Positions 19,063-31,165 of a stretch of 64,000 bases of DNA are shown here, in pieces. Made by a program: the position numbers and the translations under genes. Location of the stretch: positions 24,232-88,231 of the forward strand of contig NW_001914868.1 of assembly GCF_000208925.1 (NCBI RefSeq). The letters are read 5' to 3'. Within the stretch, counting starts at the first letter, position 1, and every line of letters starts with the position of its first letter. Source of the stretch: Entamoeba histolytica HM-1:IMSS (Eukaryota > Evosea > Mastigamoebida > Endamoebidae). The notes under the pieces were generated by a model. It did not search any database and was not told where the DNA came from. It saw only the letters and a list, made by a program, of their open reading frames with translations.

Positions 19063-19560
19063 ATGAAAGGATTATATTTTTTGTTATTTGTTATTCTTTG
19101 TCATGCTGATATTGTTGGGATGTATATGACTGCACCATTATTAACTAATCAATATATTTCTCCAGAAGACATGTGCAGTGGGAAATTGTGTAGGTTTAGA
19201 GTTAAACAAGTAATGAGAAAATGTAAATTGTATGAACATAAACTTAAACAACTTGATAGAATAGAACGAAGATTGAATCGTGAGGCAGAAAGAGATATGC
19301 TTGATTTAAGCTCATTACAAAATACTCATGACCATCGTGTATTACAACACAAACTCAGAAAAGAACAAAAAACATTAAGAAAAGTTCGTTTAACTCGTGT
19401 TAAATTAATGAATTTAATGAGAAGAGTATTGAGTGATCTTTCTTATTCACAACAAGCTCGTGTTATTCGTTATATTGGATTAGAACATAGGATAGACCCT
19501 TCATATGAAAACTTGACTAAAAACAATGGTTTAAATCACATGAAACCCAAGTTAATTTAA
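19063..19560 (+). CDS. Secreted basic helical protein, 165 aa, unknown
   Basis: A clear signal peptide (LYFLLFVILCHA, cleavage near residue 15-16) precedes a mature domain rich in Lys and Arg. Residues about 38-55 hold three cysteines (MCSGKLCRF, RKCKLY). The rest is predicted helical with heptad-like Leu/Arg spacing (VLQHKLRKEQKTLRKVRL), so a secreted coiled coil is likely. There is no ER-retention signal, membrane span or family I recognise. The ATG is the first in a T-rich leader. Confidence 0.65.
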   Translation: MKGLYFLLFVILCHADIVGMYMTAPLLTNQYISPEDMCSGKLCRFRVKQVMRKCKLYEHKLKQLDRIERRLNREAERDMLDLSSLQNTHDHRVLQHKLRKEQKTLRKVRLTRVKLMNLMRRVLSDLSYSQQARVIRYIGLEHRIDPSYENLTKNNGLNHMKPKLI

Positions 19561-19795
19561 TTGTTCCAATCAATATTTTGTGTTATTTGTTTTTATGTTA
19601 TTATATAATCTTTAAAAAAAAAAATTTTTAAGTTTTGATTGAAAAAAATACGTGGTGATTTATCAGTGAGGATTTGACATAATGATTAATTTATCAAAAG
19701 AACAAAAAGTTAAAAACACTTGAATATAAGAGAAGGGAAAATAAAAAAATAGGATTAATTGAAGTTTTGCAGAGAAACAGAATAAAAAAAGAAAA

Positions 19796-19802
19796 GGAAC
19801 TT
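19796..19802 (+). promoter_or_regulatory. GAAC element upstream of ubiquilin
   Basis: GGAACTT sits 24-30 bp before the ATG at 19826, the usual place for the Entamoeba GAAC core element. The match is short, so the call is tentative. Confidence 0.35.
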
Positions 19803-19825
19803 AAAAATAATAAAAATTTAAAGCA

Positions 19826-20809
19826 ATGAAAATTAATGTCCGATTAACTTATTCTTCAAACACAATTGAAATTATATTTGATGATAATGAGTTTAATGGT
19901 ATGACAGTCTCTGGTATTAAAGAAAAAATTCACAACCAACAACCAGATGTTGGAGAATTTAGATTGATTTTTGCTGGTCGAGTATTAAAAGATGATGAGG
20001 TATTAAGTACGCTTGGTATTAATAACAATGTTACATTACACCTTGTTCGTTCACGTAGTCCTACTTCTGTCCCTTCACAACCAACTCCAAATTCACAACC
20101 AACTCCAAATTCACAACCAACACAACCAATTTTTCAACCCAATGAACAAAATACTTTTCAACAACCACAAATGGGTAATATGCCTTTACCTAATTTTGGT
20201 GGAATGGGAGGTTTTAATGGAATGGGAGGTTTTAATGGAATGGGAGGAATGGACATGCAACAAACTATGAATATGTTACAACAAAACCCACAAATGCTTG
20301 AACAAGCCATTAACTTTTTAACACAAAACCCACAAGCAATGAGGGCTATGTTAATGATGAACCCACAAACTGCTCAAATGATGAATAATCCACAATTTAG
20401 TATGATGTTTGACCAAATGATTAGTAACCCAGAATTGTTACGAATGATGATTAGTAATAATCCATTGATGGGAATGGCTGGTATGCAACAACCTCAAAGT
20501 ACTCAACAACCAAATTTCCAACAACCTCAAAGTACTCAACAACCAAATTTCCAACAACCTCAAAATGCACAACAACCAAATCCATTTAATTTATTATTTG
20601 GACAACAACCTACTCAAAATAATGGTTTAAATCAACCACAAACTGCACAACCAGTTCAAAGAAATCTTCATGAAGTTTATGCCAATCAAATTAATCAATT
20701 AAAAGAAATGGGATTTTTTGATGAAGAAGAAAATCTTAGGGCTCTCCAAAGAGTTGGAGGAAATGTGAATGCTGCTGTTGAATTATTATTGCAAGGGCCA
20801 GTTTACTAA
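19826..20809 (+). CDS. Ubiquilin/Dsk2-like UBL-UBA shuttle
   Basis: 327 aa. Residues 1-76 are a ubiquitin-like domain ([33 protein letters not shown]). Then come a Gln/Pro/Asn-rich linker, a Gly/Met/Phe repeat (three GGFNGM-like units near 130-145), an STI1-type block (about 147-215, [25 protein letters not shown]), a [10 protein letters not shown] repeat, and a C-terminal UBA domain (about 285-325, [39 protein letters not shown]). This order defines ubiquilins, which carry ubiquitinated or membrane clients to the proteasome. Its stop lies 62 bp from the convergent neighbour's stop. Confidence 0.9.
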   Translation: MKINVRLTYSSNTIEIIFDDNEFNGMTVSGIKEKIHNQQPDVGEFRLIFAGRVLKDDEVLSTLGINNNVTLHLVRSRSPTSVPSQPTPNSQPTPNSQPTQPIFQPNEQNTFQQPQMGNMPLPNFGGMGGFNGMGGFNGMGGMDMQQTMNMLQQNPQMLEQAINFLTQNPQAMRAMLMMNPQTAQMMNNPQFSMMFDQMISNPELLRMMISNNPLMGMAGMQQPQSTQQPNFQQPQSTQQPNFQQPQNAQQPNPFNLLFGQQPTQNNGLNQPQTAQPVQRNLHEVYANQINQLKEMGFFDEEENLRALQRVGGNVNAAVELLLQGPVY

Positions 20810-20871
20810 ATTTCAAATTAAATTTTTTACTATTTAAATTAGGTTTAATAAAAAGAAAGTAGAAGTAATAA

Positions 20872-23800
20872 TCAATTATCAATTGGTGAACTTTTTGAAC
20901 GTTTTCTTGAATGAGTTTGGAGCAATGTTATATTTAATGGTGAACTTCCTTTTCTACACATAACAAGATTTTGATCAAGAACACCCCACCAATCAGTTTC
21001 ATCATCATTTAATAATTTTTGTGTTTTAGAATTAGAATTTGGTAGTTGTTTTGAATTAAGAATTTGTGGAAAGAGAATTGCTTCATACGAAGGACATTGA
21101 GTTTTTAAATTAATAAGAGTTGTATTAATAGTATTGATATCAATAAATAATTTATTGTAATCTTGTTGAATTAATGATTCAAATAGATAATTAGAAATAA
21201 AATGAATTAATGAAGAATAATGAACAAAAATGATAATTTTTGAAGTAAGTTGAATTGAATATAATTGTTCATTACATCTTTTGAAATTAACTACGACATC
21301 ACCAAAGACATGTTCATTAGTTTTAAAAACAATATCTAATTTTTGATTTGGGAATTTAATTAAATTAATTTGTTTTGAAGAATATAAATGAAGAAAAGAT
21401 TTACAATACAAACTATCTCTTGGAGGTATAATTGGTGAAAGATACAATGTTAGTGGTAATGAAGAAATAGATAAAGAAGTAATTGGACTTTCAAGAATTT
21501 GAGAAGAAGAAAATAATGTTTGAATACAAATATTTAATAAAGAATATTTAAACAAATTAGAATTTTTATTAAATGGTTTTTTATTTTCAATACTTTGATT
21601 TGGTTGTATAATTAAAGGTTTATTAATATTTAATTGTTGAATAAATAATTGAGTCATTTCAGTTTCAAATTCATTTCCTTCAGGATAATAACTAAAACGA
21701 TTTATAGGAATAGGAATTTGAGTTGATTGTAAATGATGATTTAATATTATAAGTTTATTAATTAATTTATTATATGTATTAATTCCAAAAATATAAAATG
21801 AGTTTGGTGATGAAAGAGTATTTTCAAAAATAGTGTATATTGCATTATCATTTTTAATTGAAATTGACATTTGTTTATCAATTGGTTGATGTTGAATAAA
21901 CAAATCAAAGAAATGAATATCAGTTTTTGTTGTTAGTTGAAAGAAATAAGATATAAAAAATGTATAAAAACGTTCTAATAAAGCAGCATAAAAAGAACTT
22001 TTAGAAGAAGATAAAGATAAGAACATATCATTTATTTTAAAGAATAATTTATCTTGTAATGAAGGTAATAATGTTGAAAAAAATATAACTAAATGCATTG
22101 AACTATTAAAAACTAATGTAGATGGAAGACTTAAAATTTTAGGCATTAATTCACAAAAAAGATTAATAACACCAACAATAAAACAACGTTTATTTACCAT
22201 AAAAGAAATATAAAAAGAAGAATATCTAAATATTCTAATAATTGTAAGTAAAGTTTGTTCATTATTAGTTAATATTAATTTATTTAATAAACCATATTTT
22301 AAAACAATAAAAATTTTCCATAATAATTCAAAACAATGAATTGGAATAGTTGATTGTTCAATTTCAATTTTATTTGATTGAGGTAATTTTTCATCAATTG
22401 AAGATTCAATAATAAAATGTTCAGTTATAATAAATAATAAATAATATTCATTTAAAGTGAAATATTTATTATATAATAAAGTATTAAGTATTAAACAATA
22501 TTTTTTATTAATTTCAATTCTTTCAAATATTTGAGTGTGACAAATAAATGAATAATAATATTTCATTTCATTTAATAATAATAAAATTATTTTATTTGTT
22601 TGTAGTTTATTTTGTAATATAATTTTTTCAATTGAATTTATTAAAGGTTTAAATAATAATAATAATTGATTTTGATGACATTTTAATATATTAATTAATT
22701 CAGAATATGTGATTATTAATAAATTATATTCAGTTGATTCTAAACATTTTTTAAAACAATAAATTAATTCATTTACAATTGATTCATTATATTGAATATT
22801 TTTAAGACATTCTTCCATAAAATTACCTAAAATTGGAATAATAAAATATATAACTTCATTAAATTCTTGTTGATTATTTGAAATAATAATTTTAATAAAT
22901 TCTTTTAAATAAATTGTATAAATTGTTTTTGGTAATGGATTTTGTTTTAGAAATTTTATTGATAAATCTTTCATTTCTTGTATGAGTCTTGAACATATTT
23001 GACAGTAATGAAGTAATGTTTTTGGTGTTTTTATTAATTTAAAGTCTACACAACTTAAAAATTGAATCCAAAGATCTTTTAATTGTTTAAAAGAAATTAC
23101 TATTACTTCTGGTTTAGAAAAAGACATTAATTTAAATTTAATAAAGTCTTTACAATACAATGATGAAATAATTATTTGTTGGATTTTTATTACATAATTT
23201 GCCCATATTTCAAATATCTCATTAAATTCTATTAAATAAATTACTTCTTTTTTAAATATTTTCCATTCTTCAAATTTATTATCATTTATTATTAAACAAT
23301 CACTTAGTAATGAAAATATTTTTATTATTACATTTGAATATAATAATTGATTATTTGAATTAAATCCTTCTAACATTTCTTTAATCATTCCAATTAATAA
23401 TATTATGACGGTTTTAATTTCATCTAATTCTTTATTTTTTATTAAAACACTTATTCCTTTTTCAAATACTTCTAAACTTTTTAAACATATTTGGTTATAT
23501 TGTTGATAATACATTTCACTCTTATTATTTTTATTAAATAATAATGAAATATCACATAACATTGAACAAATAATGTTTGGCGTTTTTTGAAATTCAATTG
23601 GTATTTTACTTTTTTTTAATAAATTTCTAATATATCAATAAAAATATAATTAATTCTTCTTATTACTTACTTAAACAAACCGATAAATAGTTATACATTG
23701 TTCTGCTCGTTCAAAATCTAAAATTGATAATAAAGGTAAATTAAATCCAATTGATATTGCATTAAAAATGAAATTTAATCGTTCTATTGAAGAAATCTTA

Positions 23801-23943
23801 AGAAAAAACGTATCAACATTTGTTATTATTTCTTTAATTGTTGTCATAACAATATTTTTTTGTGACTCTTCATTAAACATAAGTAATGGATTGTCTCGAA
23901 TATTTTGAATAACTCCAAGTTTCTTGACTGATGTTAAAAGCAT
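20872..23943 (-). CDS. Large helical protein, 1005 aa, two exons, unknown
   Basis: Exon 1 is 23681-23943 and exon 2 is 20872-23626; the 54-bp intron starts GTTTGT and ends TAG, with one codon (CG|A) split. The joined product has 1005 aa; annotating only from the next ATG (23562) would lose the first 109 residues. The sequence is Ile/Leu/Asn-rich and helical throughout, suggesting HEAT-like repeats, with a more strand-like segment near 860-930 and a Lys/Arg/Ser-rich C-terminal tail (HSRKRSKSSP). The length and fold recall the N-terminal parts of RalGAP/tuberin-type proteins, but no GAP domain is present, so no name is given. A LINE lies 55 bp upstream. Confidence 0.75.
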
Positions 23944-23982
23944 TAATTTCTTATTAAGATGTTTATAGAACTTTTTAGCATT

Positions 23983-23998
23983 TTCGGTTTAGTGTTTT
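23983..23998 (+). repeat. LINE target-site duplication, left copy
   Basis: TTCGGTTTAGTGTTTT occurs here and, identically, at 27443-27458. The two copies bracket the retrotransposon exactly, and bases outside them differ. It is the expected result of target-primed reverse transcription. Confidence 0.85.
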
Positions 23999-24050
23999 AA
24001 AAAAAAAAAAAAAAAAAAGGTCAATTATTAGAGATATCCACTATTGAATA

Positions 24051-26372
24051 TTATGAATATTGTGAAGTGATTATTTCAGTTTCTTCAATATGCTCTATTG
24101 GTGTAATAGAGTTTATTTCTAGCATGCTCGCATTAGATTGTTCTTCTTCTAATGTGCTGCCAGAATTTCCTGTATAAAACATTAAGTCTTTCATATTTTT
24201 TATTATTATTGTTCGTAGGATTTTGGTGAAGTCTAATTGTAATTTTAGTGTTTTTAATCTTCTTGCTGATTCTTTATGTATTAATCCATTTATTGATAAT
24301 ATTACAGGTATTATTTCTACATATATTATTTCTCTATTACTTCTTAATTTCTCTTGTAATTCTTTATACTTTTTATTTTGTGAATATAATTTAATTCTAA
24401 ATTCATATCTTGACATATAACAACATCTATAATGTATCCTTTCTTTTCTTTCATATTTTGATAATATATATCTGGTCTTCTAGCATGGAATGAATGGTCA
24501 CTAACCAATAAATCTTTATTGTAAGTTATAACCATTTTATCATTATTAATACATTTAGGAGGATTATTAAAGTCGATAGCATCAAATTCAGTAAAATTGT
24601 GTAATTAATAAATGTTTAAATATTTGTTTACACATAATCATGTTTTAATATTTGGTTCTTCTTCATTACAGGACATCCTAACAATATATGACTAATAGAT
24701 GCTATTGTGTTAGGACAATGTTTACAATATTTTAAATCATCATTTTGGAGTATTTTAGATTTAATATTTCCTGTCATAGTTACTCCTTCTTGCATTTTTA
24801 CTATTTGGAGGAATGCATTTCTTTTTATATTTAATGACCTCCAAGTGGCTACTGTTAATTTTTTATCATTGAAAGTGCCATTTGCACATCTTATATATTC
24901 ACCACATTTCTTTTCTTTCCATTCACTTAAATATCTATCATTTAATTCATTATTTACAAATTCAAATATTTCCTTTACATTGTGCTTTCTTTCATTTAAT
25001 TCTATTATATTCATTAATTCATTAAAATTAATCTTCTTACAAAATGCTTTCTTCATTCTTTTAATTATTCCATTTGGATTTTCTTTTATTGTTTCTATCA
25101 TTTCTCATATTCCTGTGTTTGGTCTCCACTTATATTTTAAATATATTCTTAATAATTCTTTACCACATTCATCTCTTGCTGACATTAATCCTAATTCATT
25201 TATTTTAACATATAGTCTACTTTTTGGGATATTTCTACTGTATAATTGGAGTTGTATTAATGAATTTCTTATTTGTTTATCTATCTTCTCCAATTCTCAT
25301 AGTTTCCATGTGACAATACTGAATCAATATCTTAATTTGGAGATTATATCACTATTAATCTTTCTTATTGTATTGAGGCTGCTATATTTCATATTATTTA
25401 ATGATGATAAAATAGAAGATATATCATTTAATATTCTTGTACAATATTTATTAATATTTACTTTATCTTCTATTTCAATACCAAGATATTTATAAGGGTT
25501 ATCATTAGTTACTCTTGGTAATTCAGCTAATTCACCATTTATTTGACTATTAATATTAGTCATTATCCCACTCTTTTCTACATTGATTTTTAATCCTATT
25601 GCATTAAATATTTCTTTAGTTAATTTGTGTACTTTTTCCATATTTCATCGAGACTACTAGTCATTATCTTTAAATCATCCATATATAATATGTGGTTTAA
25701 CTTAACTTGTTTTTCTTCTCCATTCATTTTAATATTTAATTTGTTTATTTGTTTATCTAATTGTTTAGATAGTATGTCAATAGATAATACAAATAAGAAT
25801 TGAGATAGGCTGTCACCTTGTATTATTCCTCTTTCTACATTAATAATACTATCACTTTCTTGATTGTAATACAAATTAAGTTGTGTATTATTTAATATGT
25901 ATAATATACTATTAATTACTACAAGTGGGATATTAAAATATATTAAGCATTGTTTAATCCATTGGTGGTTAATACTATCATATGCTTTGGAGATGTCATA
26001 ATATATTTCTATCAACTTCCATTTATTATTTATTAATAATTGAATGATTATATTAATGTATAATAAACAATGTTTTTATGATGCGTATGTATATTTCTTA
26101 CATCCAATTTGATTTAATGAGAGTTGTTTTTCAATTGGATTTAGTATCAGCTGGCTTTCTATTTTCATTTTTAATATTGATGTATACACTTTTAACAGAC
26201 AATTTAAACAAGTTATTGGTCTGTAATTCTGTGGGTCTAATTTATCTCCTTTCTTATATATTAATATTGTTCTTCCTTGAATGAAATGAAGAGGTATTTC
26301 ATTAGGATTATTTAACCATTCATTAAATAATTTTAATAAATATTTCATTGGTTGTTCTAAATATTTAATCAA
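24051..26372 (-). pseudogene. LINE ORF2 remnant: reverse transcriptase and endonuclease
   Basis: At least six frame fragments (26372-26076, 26015-25620, 25641-25324, 25293-25105, 25101-24628, 24535-24344 with 24416-24051) together cover one ORF2. RT motifs are visible: KKGDKLDPQNYRPIT, the motif A aspartate in DISKAYDSI, motif B GIIQGDSLSQFLF, and motif C YMDD. Downstream are a CKHC...H...C zinc knuckle and a PD-x12-D-type endonuclease core (RRPDI, then IIDVVI) with the following KY-type helix in another frame. Catalytic aspartates survive while the frame is broken several times, so decay is fairly recent. Confidence 0.85.
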
Positions 26373-26602
26373 AAACCCTTGTATTTTATCAACTCCCGGT
26401 GCCTTCCAGTTAGCAATAAATTTAATAGCACAGTCTAGTTCATTGGAGTGATTATAGACATTCTATCATTAATTCTATTTTCAATTAATATTTCATATAA
26501 ATTAATATTCAGGAAATCTATATTAGTGTTAGTTTCATAGATTCATTTCCAGAAATTAATAGTGGAGATATTATCTGGATATTCATCTTCTTTATGATTT
26601 AT

Positions 26603-27340
26603 TTAGATGTTGCATTTTCCATATTTCATCATTTTATAATTCAATCTTATTCTTTTCCAATTATTCTTTCTTGCTTCTATTTCTATTCTTTTCATCTTTC
26701 GGAGGTATTTATAATAGTTTATTTGTTTATTTGTTTTTACTTTAATATGGTATATATCATATTTCTTAATATGTAATATTCTTTTTAATTTCATATATTG
26801 TTTATTATGGAGTAAATCTCTTAATCTACATATTTTTGATTGTAATATTCTTTCTATACTTTTCTTTCCACTTCTTTCTTGTTTATTTTTATTAATGATG
26901 TTAATAGTGGAAGATACAGATTTAATATAATGATAATATTCATCTAATGTATTGATTATTATTTCATTTTTATTAATAATATTAATTATTTGATGTACTT
27001 TCTTCTTATTGTAATAGTAGTTAATAAATTGTACATCTTCTTGTTCTTTCATTTCTTCTTCTTTAAATATTTTCATTACCTCCTCTTCTTCTATTTCTTC
27101 TTTCTTGTTCATTTTGGTTATTATTTCTTTTAATTCATTATCTTTCCATTGATGTTTTATTATTTCTTCTTCCATTATTCTATTGATTTCTCTTTTATTT
27201 TCATTCTTTATTTTAAATGTCTTCTTTAATATTTCTTTATATTCATTAATATCATTTATTTTAATTCCAAATTCTTGTATTAATCTTTCTATTATTTCTT
27301 CTTTAAGTTGACCTCTTAATTTTCTTTCAAATAATTTCAA
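26603..27340 (-). pseudogene. LINE ORF2 N-terminal fragment
   Basis: A 245-codon open frame, extremely rich in Lys, Glu and Ile, directly upstream of the reverse transcriptase remnant and inside the target-site duplications. It corresponds by position to the linker before the RT domain. A region with stops (26373-26602) separates it from the RT blocks. I see no separate function for it. Confidence 0.7.
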
Positions 27341-27442
27341 AGCAAAACATTTATAAAGTGTTAAAATTTCTTCTTCTCTATCTGTTTGCTTCCACCGTTT
27401 TTTTGATTATCTAATTCAAATGTGGTGATCTTCTTATGCTGA

Positions 27443-27458
27443 TTCGGTTTAGTGTTTT
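27443..27458 (+). repeat. LINE target-site duplication, right copy
   Basis: Identical 16-bp copy of the sequence at 23983-23998, at the 5' end of the minus-strand element. Confidence 0.85.
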
Positions 27459-27755
27459 TAAAACAAAACATTTGATAGAAAAAGAATAATTCTCTTTTTA
27501 TTTTTTTTTGTTTTTTGTTATAATATACGTTATAAGAGTTTATTTTGTTATAAAAGGAAAATATCTCATAGAATTGATTGACTAATTCCAACTTCTTTCA
27601 ACTCATTTTAAGTTCTGTAGTGTTGAGAGGAATAGAAGAATGACTCCCTTCATAACCAAGAAAAATATAATTAATCGAATGGAAGGATAAAAATAAAAAT
27701 TAGTTCTTAATTTCAAGATAAAAAAAATATAGAAAAAGTGTTAGTTGATTATTGC

Positions 27756-28201
27756 ATGTCGCACTCCCCTGATCCAAAGTATGAACACCAATCTCAAAGA
27801 ACAGAAAAACTATCAAAAATTACTGGTAGGCATGCGAGTATTGATAAGATTGAACCATTTCTTGTAGCTTCTACAGAAGAAGAAGCAATTAAAAATGGGC
27901 AATTAATAAGAAAATCTGATCAAATAAAAAAGATGAGTGGATGTCGTCCTTTAGCATATCAAGTAGATGATGAAAAAGGAGAAAATAATAAAAAAATTAA
28001 TGTACTTAAAAAGAAGTTTGGAGATGACCATAATGTTCATGGTGTTATTCCTTATGTATTAGTTTGTTAAACTAATTTTTGTTTTAAATTCATTATTTAT
28101 CTCTTATTATTTAGAATGTGGACAGTGAAGAAGATGCAGCTGAAAAAGGAAAACAACTCAGAAGTTATGAAAAAGTTCAAAGAAAAATGGGACAATTGTA
28201 A
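27756..28201 (+). CDS. Small hypothetical protein, two exons
   Basis: Exon 1 is 27756-28061 and exon 2 is 28115-28201; the 53-bp intron starts GTTTGT and ends TAG, phase 0. The spliced product is 130 aa. The start is the ATG at 27756; the frame is open upstream only through a GTG. The protein is charged and hydrophilic, with no signal peptide or membrane span (N-terminus MSHSPDPKYEHQSQ, C-terminus KVQRKMGQL). I do not recognise a family. It is divergent from the 1005-aa gene, and the LINE was inserted about 300 bp upstream. Confidence 0.65.
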
Positions 28202-28375
28202 GGAAATATAATTGTGTAATATTGTGTAAGAAAAGTATACCCTAAGTTGTAATGAATAACTTCTTTTCTTTTTTATTCTATAAAGAATTATGGAATTTGC
28301 AATTTAGGAGTATTTTTATTAACCCCAAAAATTAATTTTTGTTATATATAATGATTTTATACAATTTTTTTTTGA

Positions 28376-28383
28376 AATGAACT
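28376..28383 (+). promoter_or_regulatory. GAAC core element of the DYRK kinase gene
   Basis: AATGAACT, which matches the Entamoeba GAAC consensus as I remember it, lies 20 bp before the ATG at 28404. Confidence 0.5.
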
Positions 28384-28403
28384 TAAAATTTAAGAAATAG
28401 AAG

Positions 28404-30766
28404 ATGATGAAGAAGAGTAAAGGTATTGCAGGAAAAAAAAGTAATTTACAACTATCAGAAGATAGTTTATTAACAGAAACACTTTATGTTCATATTGATG
28501 GAGTGTTAATAAGAAATGAAGAAGTTTGTGGTTATTTAAAGAGTAAAAAAGAATAAATAAATTCTTTCAATTCGTTTTATTTTTTATATTTTAAAATGTA
28601 GTTATTGTTTAGAGATATTAGTTAGTAATTCGATAAAATTTAAATACTAATGAAATAGGAACCAATAAGTTCAAATTCAACAATTAATTATCTAAAAATA
28701 TTAAGTAAAGTTGATCCATCGCTTGATGTTTCAGAATTAACAAAATTAAAAGCAATAACAATACCAGCCACACCTAAATATAATGAAGAAAAAGATAATA
28801 TGAATCATGACTTAATATTATATTCTGATGCTATTATTGAATCACCTAAATGTTTAACGTTTGTTAATTATTTAAATAAAAATAAAAAATAGAAGAAGAA
28901 GAAGAAATAAAATAGAAATAATAAAATAGTCCAAGTAAATGTAAAAAATCACAAACAAAATATAAAGTTATTAATTTACTTGGTCAAGGCTCATTTGGTC
29001 AAGTTGTTAAATGTTTAGATTTAACTACTAAACAATTTGTTGCTTTAAAAGTATTAAGAAATAGACCCGCATATTTTAGACAAGGAATGTTAGAAATAGC
29101 TGTTTTACAATTATTAAATGAAAAATTTGATATTGATGGTAAAGGAAATACAGTACGATTATTTGATCATTTTTTATATTATAATCATGTTTGTATTGTA
29201 ACAGAATTATTAGGAATTAACATTTATGAATTAATGAAACAAAATGGATGTCGAGGATTTGGATTAAATGTTTCAAGAACATTTATAAGTCAAATATTAG
29301 AGTCATTAAATATACTTTATAATAATAATATAATTCATTGTGATTTAAAACCAGAAAATATATTATTAGTAGAGTTTGTTTCTTTGAAATAATTAAAATA
29401 ATTGATACATTAATAAAGATTAAATATAACATATATTCATCTTGTTAGTTATACAAAACAAATTAAATTAATTGATTTTGGTTCTGCATGTTTTGAAAAT
29501 AATACATTATATACTTATATTCAATCAAGACATTATAGAGCACCAGAAGTTATTTTAGGTTTACCTTATTCTACTTCTATTGATATGTGGTCATTAGGTT
29601 GTATTACTGCTGAATTTTTCCTTGGAATACCAATATTTCCAGGAAATAGTGAATATAATCAATTATATAAAATTATTTCAATGATTGGTCCTCCACCAAC
29701 TGAAATGCTTGAAACTGCTACAAAAGCAACAAAATACTTTAGAAAAAGAAAAGGATTAAATGGAAGAATTATTTATGAATTTAAAACAAAAAGTGAATTT
29801 GAATATGATAATGGTGTTGTTATTGAATCTAATAGAGAATATTTCGATTATACTTCTTTAGAAGACTTTTGTAATAGAGTTCCTCTTCGTGTCTCTGCTA
29901 GAGATGAACCAAGAAAAGTAGAATATAGAAAAGCTTTTTATGACTTTCTTAGAAGAATTCTTGTATGGAATCCTCATCAACGTCTTCGTCCTATACAAGC
30001 TTTACATCACCCTTTTATTACAAGAGAAATATTTAATGGTTCATTTGAAGTTCCTCGTTGTGTCTCACCTTTAAGAGAACATCCACCATCATCAATTCAA
30101 AGTATTGATGATACATTAATGGCTTTATATCCTAATCCAGTCATTGCACAATCACAAAAAATACGTTCTTTTTCACCAACAAGTTATTATGAATTATATT
30201 TAAATGCACTTAATAATGGTATTGTATTAAATATTCAAAATTCTAATCCATTTTCTCATGTTCCAATGACACCACCTGTTCTTGAACAAATGATTGCTGA
30301 TCAGAAATTGAAAGAACATTTTGACCAAATAAGAAGAAATGCTAGTTCTGTTGATACAATAAAAAAGTTTCCTGATGAACTGGTTGTTCAACAATATGAT
30401 GATATAAATACTCAATCATTAAATCATATGGATAAAGAAAAACACAGAACAAAAAGAATTATCACTGGTTTTAATTCAAATAATATTGCAACAAGTGTTG
30501 GAAGTACTTCATTTATTGAAAACACTAAAATTAATCAAAATACAATGGATTATAATCCTGATATTGCAAAAAGTTGGAGTAAAACAACTGAGATGCGTAT
30601 TCCTGATTCAACTAATGATGGCAATATTATTAACAAAGGAGAAATAAATCATATTCTTAACAATATCAATAACTCACCAACTGAACATAGTCTAAAGAAT
30701 GCTCAAATGAAAGAAAAAAGAAAAACTTCTCAATTGGATCAAGTAAACAATGAAGACGAAAAATAA
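28404..30766 (+). CDS. DYRK-family protein kinase, four exons
   Basis: Exons 28404-28523, 28659-28858, 28930-29373 and 29449-30766; the introns of 135, 71 and 75 bp all start GTTTGT and end TAG, and every junction keeps frame. The spliced product is 693 aa. The kinase domain starts near residue 116 (LLGQGSFGQVV, VALK). It has the DYRK hallmarks: ELLGINIYELMKQN in the hinge region, HCDLKPEN (about 243), DFG, and an activation loop YTYIQSRHYRAPEVILG whose second tyrosine is autophosphorylated in DYRKs. DMWSLGCI and WNPHQRLRP follow. The C-terminal 250 residues are Asn/Ser/Thr-rich and unstructured. It is a DYRK2 or Yak1 type and probably regulates growth or stress responses. Confidence 0.9.
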
Positions 30767-30810
30767 ATTGAATTACCTCAACGTGATGTTTTAACTGTGA
30801 ATTGAACAAT

Positions 30811-31165
30811 TTTGTTTTATTTTGGTTTCACTCATACATTCATATAAAAAGAAGGAATTGTGATACAGTAATATAGTATTATAAAAATATAAACAGATTA
30901 ACAAAGAATGAGAAGTTCATATCAATCAAGAAAATTAATGAGAGAAGAATGAGAAATAATAAAGAGTGATTGTATTAGTAGAATAAATTAACAGAACAAT
31001 AACTAACAATATAATAATTAGAACATATGAATCAAAACAATCAAAACAACCAATACATAATTAGCAACAATAAGAAAAAGAATAATTTGTATTAACATAA
31101 TACAACTAATTATCAATAATATTAAAGAAGAACAAACTAAAGGAAGAAGAAAATAAACAAAGAAT
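30811..31165 (-). repeat. 355-bp inverted repeat, copy B
   Basis: Reverse complement of 13852-14206 with no difference seen by eye. It begins 45 bp after the DYRK stop. It overlaps the 3' part of the hydrophobic minus-strand frame 31018-31419. Sequence outside the stated ends does not match. Confidence 0.85.

Larger units (their letters stand above)
23999..27442 (-). mobile_element. 5'-truncated, decayed EhLINE-type non-LTR retrotransposon
   Basis: A 3444-bp element on the minus strand between 16-bp duplications. Its 3' end (left) finishes in a run of 20 T on the element strand (A20 at 23999-24018). Reading 5' to 3' come a pre-RT Lys/Glu-rich region, reverse transcriptase blocks and a restriction-like endonuclease region, in the order of the R2/R4 clade to which EhLINEs belong. 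Full EhLINEs are about 4.8 kb with a separate ORF1; here ORF1 is missing and ORF2 is broken by frameshifts and stops, so the copy is not autonomous. It sits in the shared 5' region of two divergent genes. Confidence 0.88.

Noticed and set aside
20872..23943. Identity as a RapGAP/RalGAP subunit
   Set aside because: Only overall helical character suggests it; no RapGAP catalytic domain or Asn-thumb motif was seen.
24707..25495. 262-codon plus-strand frame across the LINE
   Set aside because: It is antisense to the reverse transcriptase/endonuclease remnant and is a hydrophobic complement of Lys/Asn-rich coding sequence.
27459..27591. Frame running from 27591 into the LINE 5' end, as a possible disrupted exon of the 1005-aa gene
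   Set aside because: It starts with TTG, and after removing the LINE the frame does not join the downstream gene; stop codons lie at the junction in the right frame.
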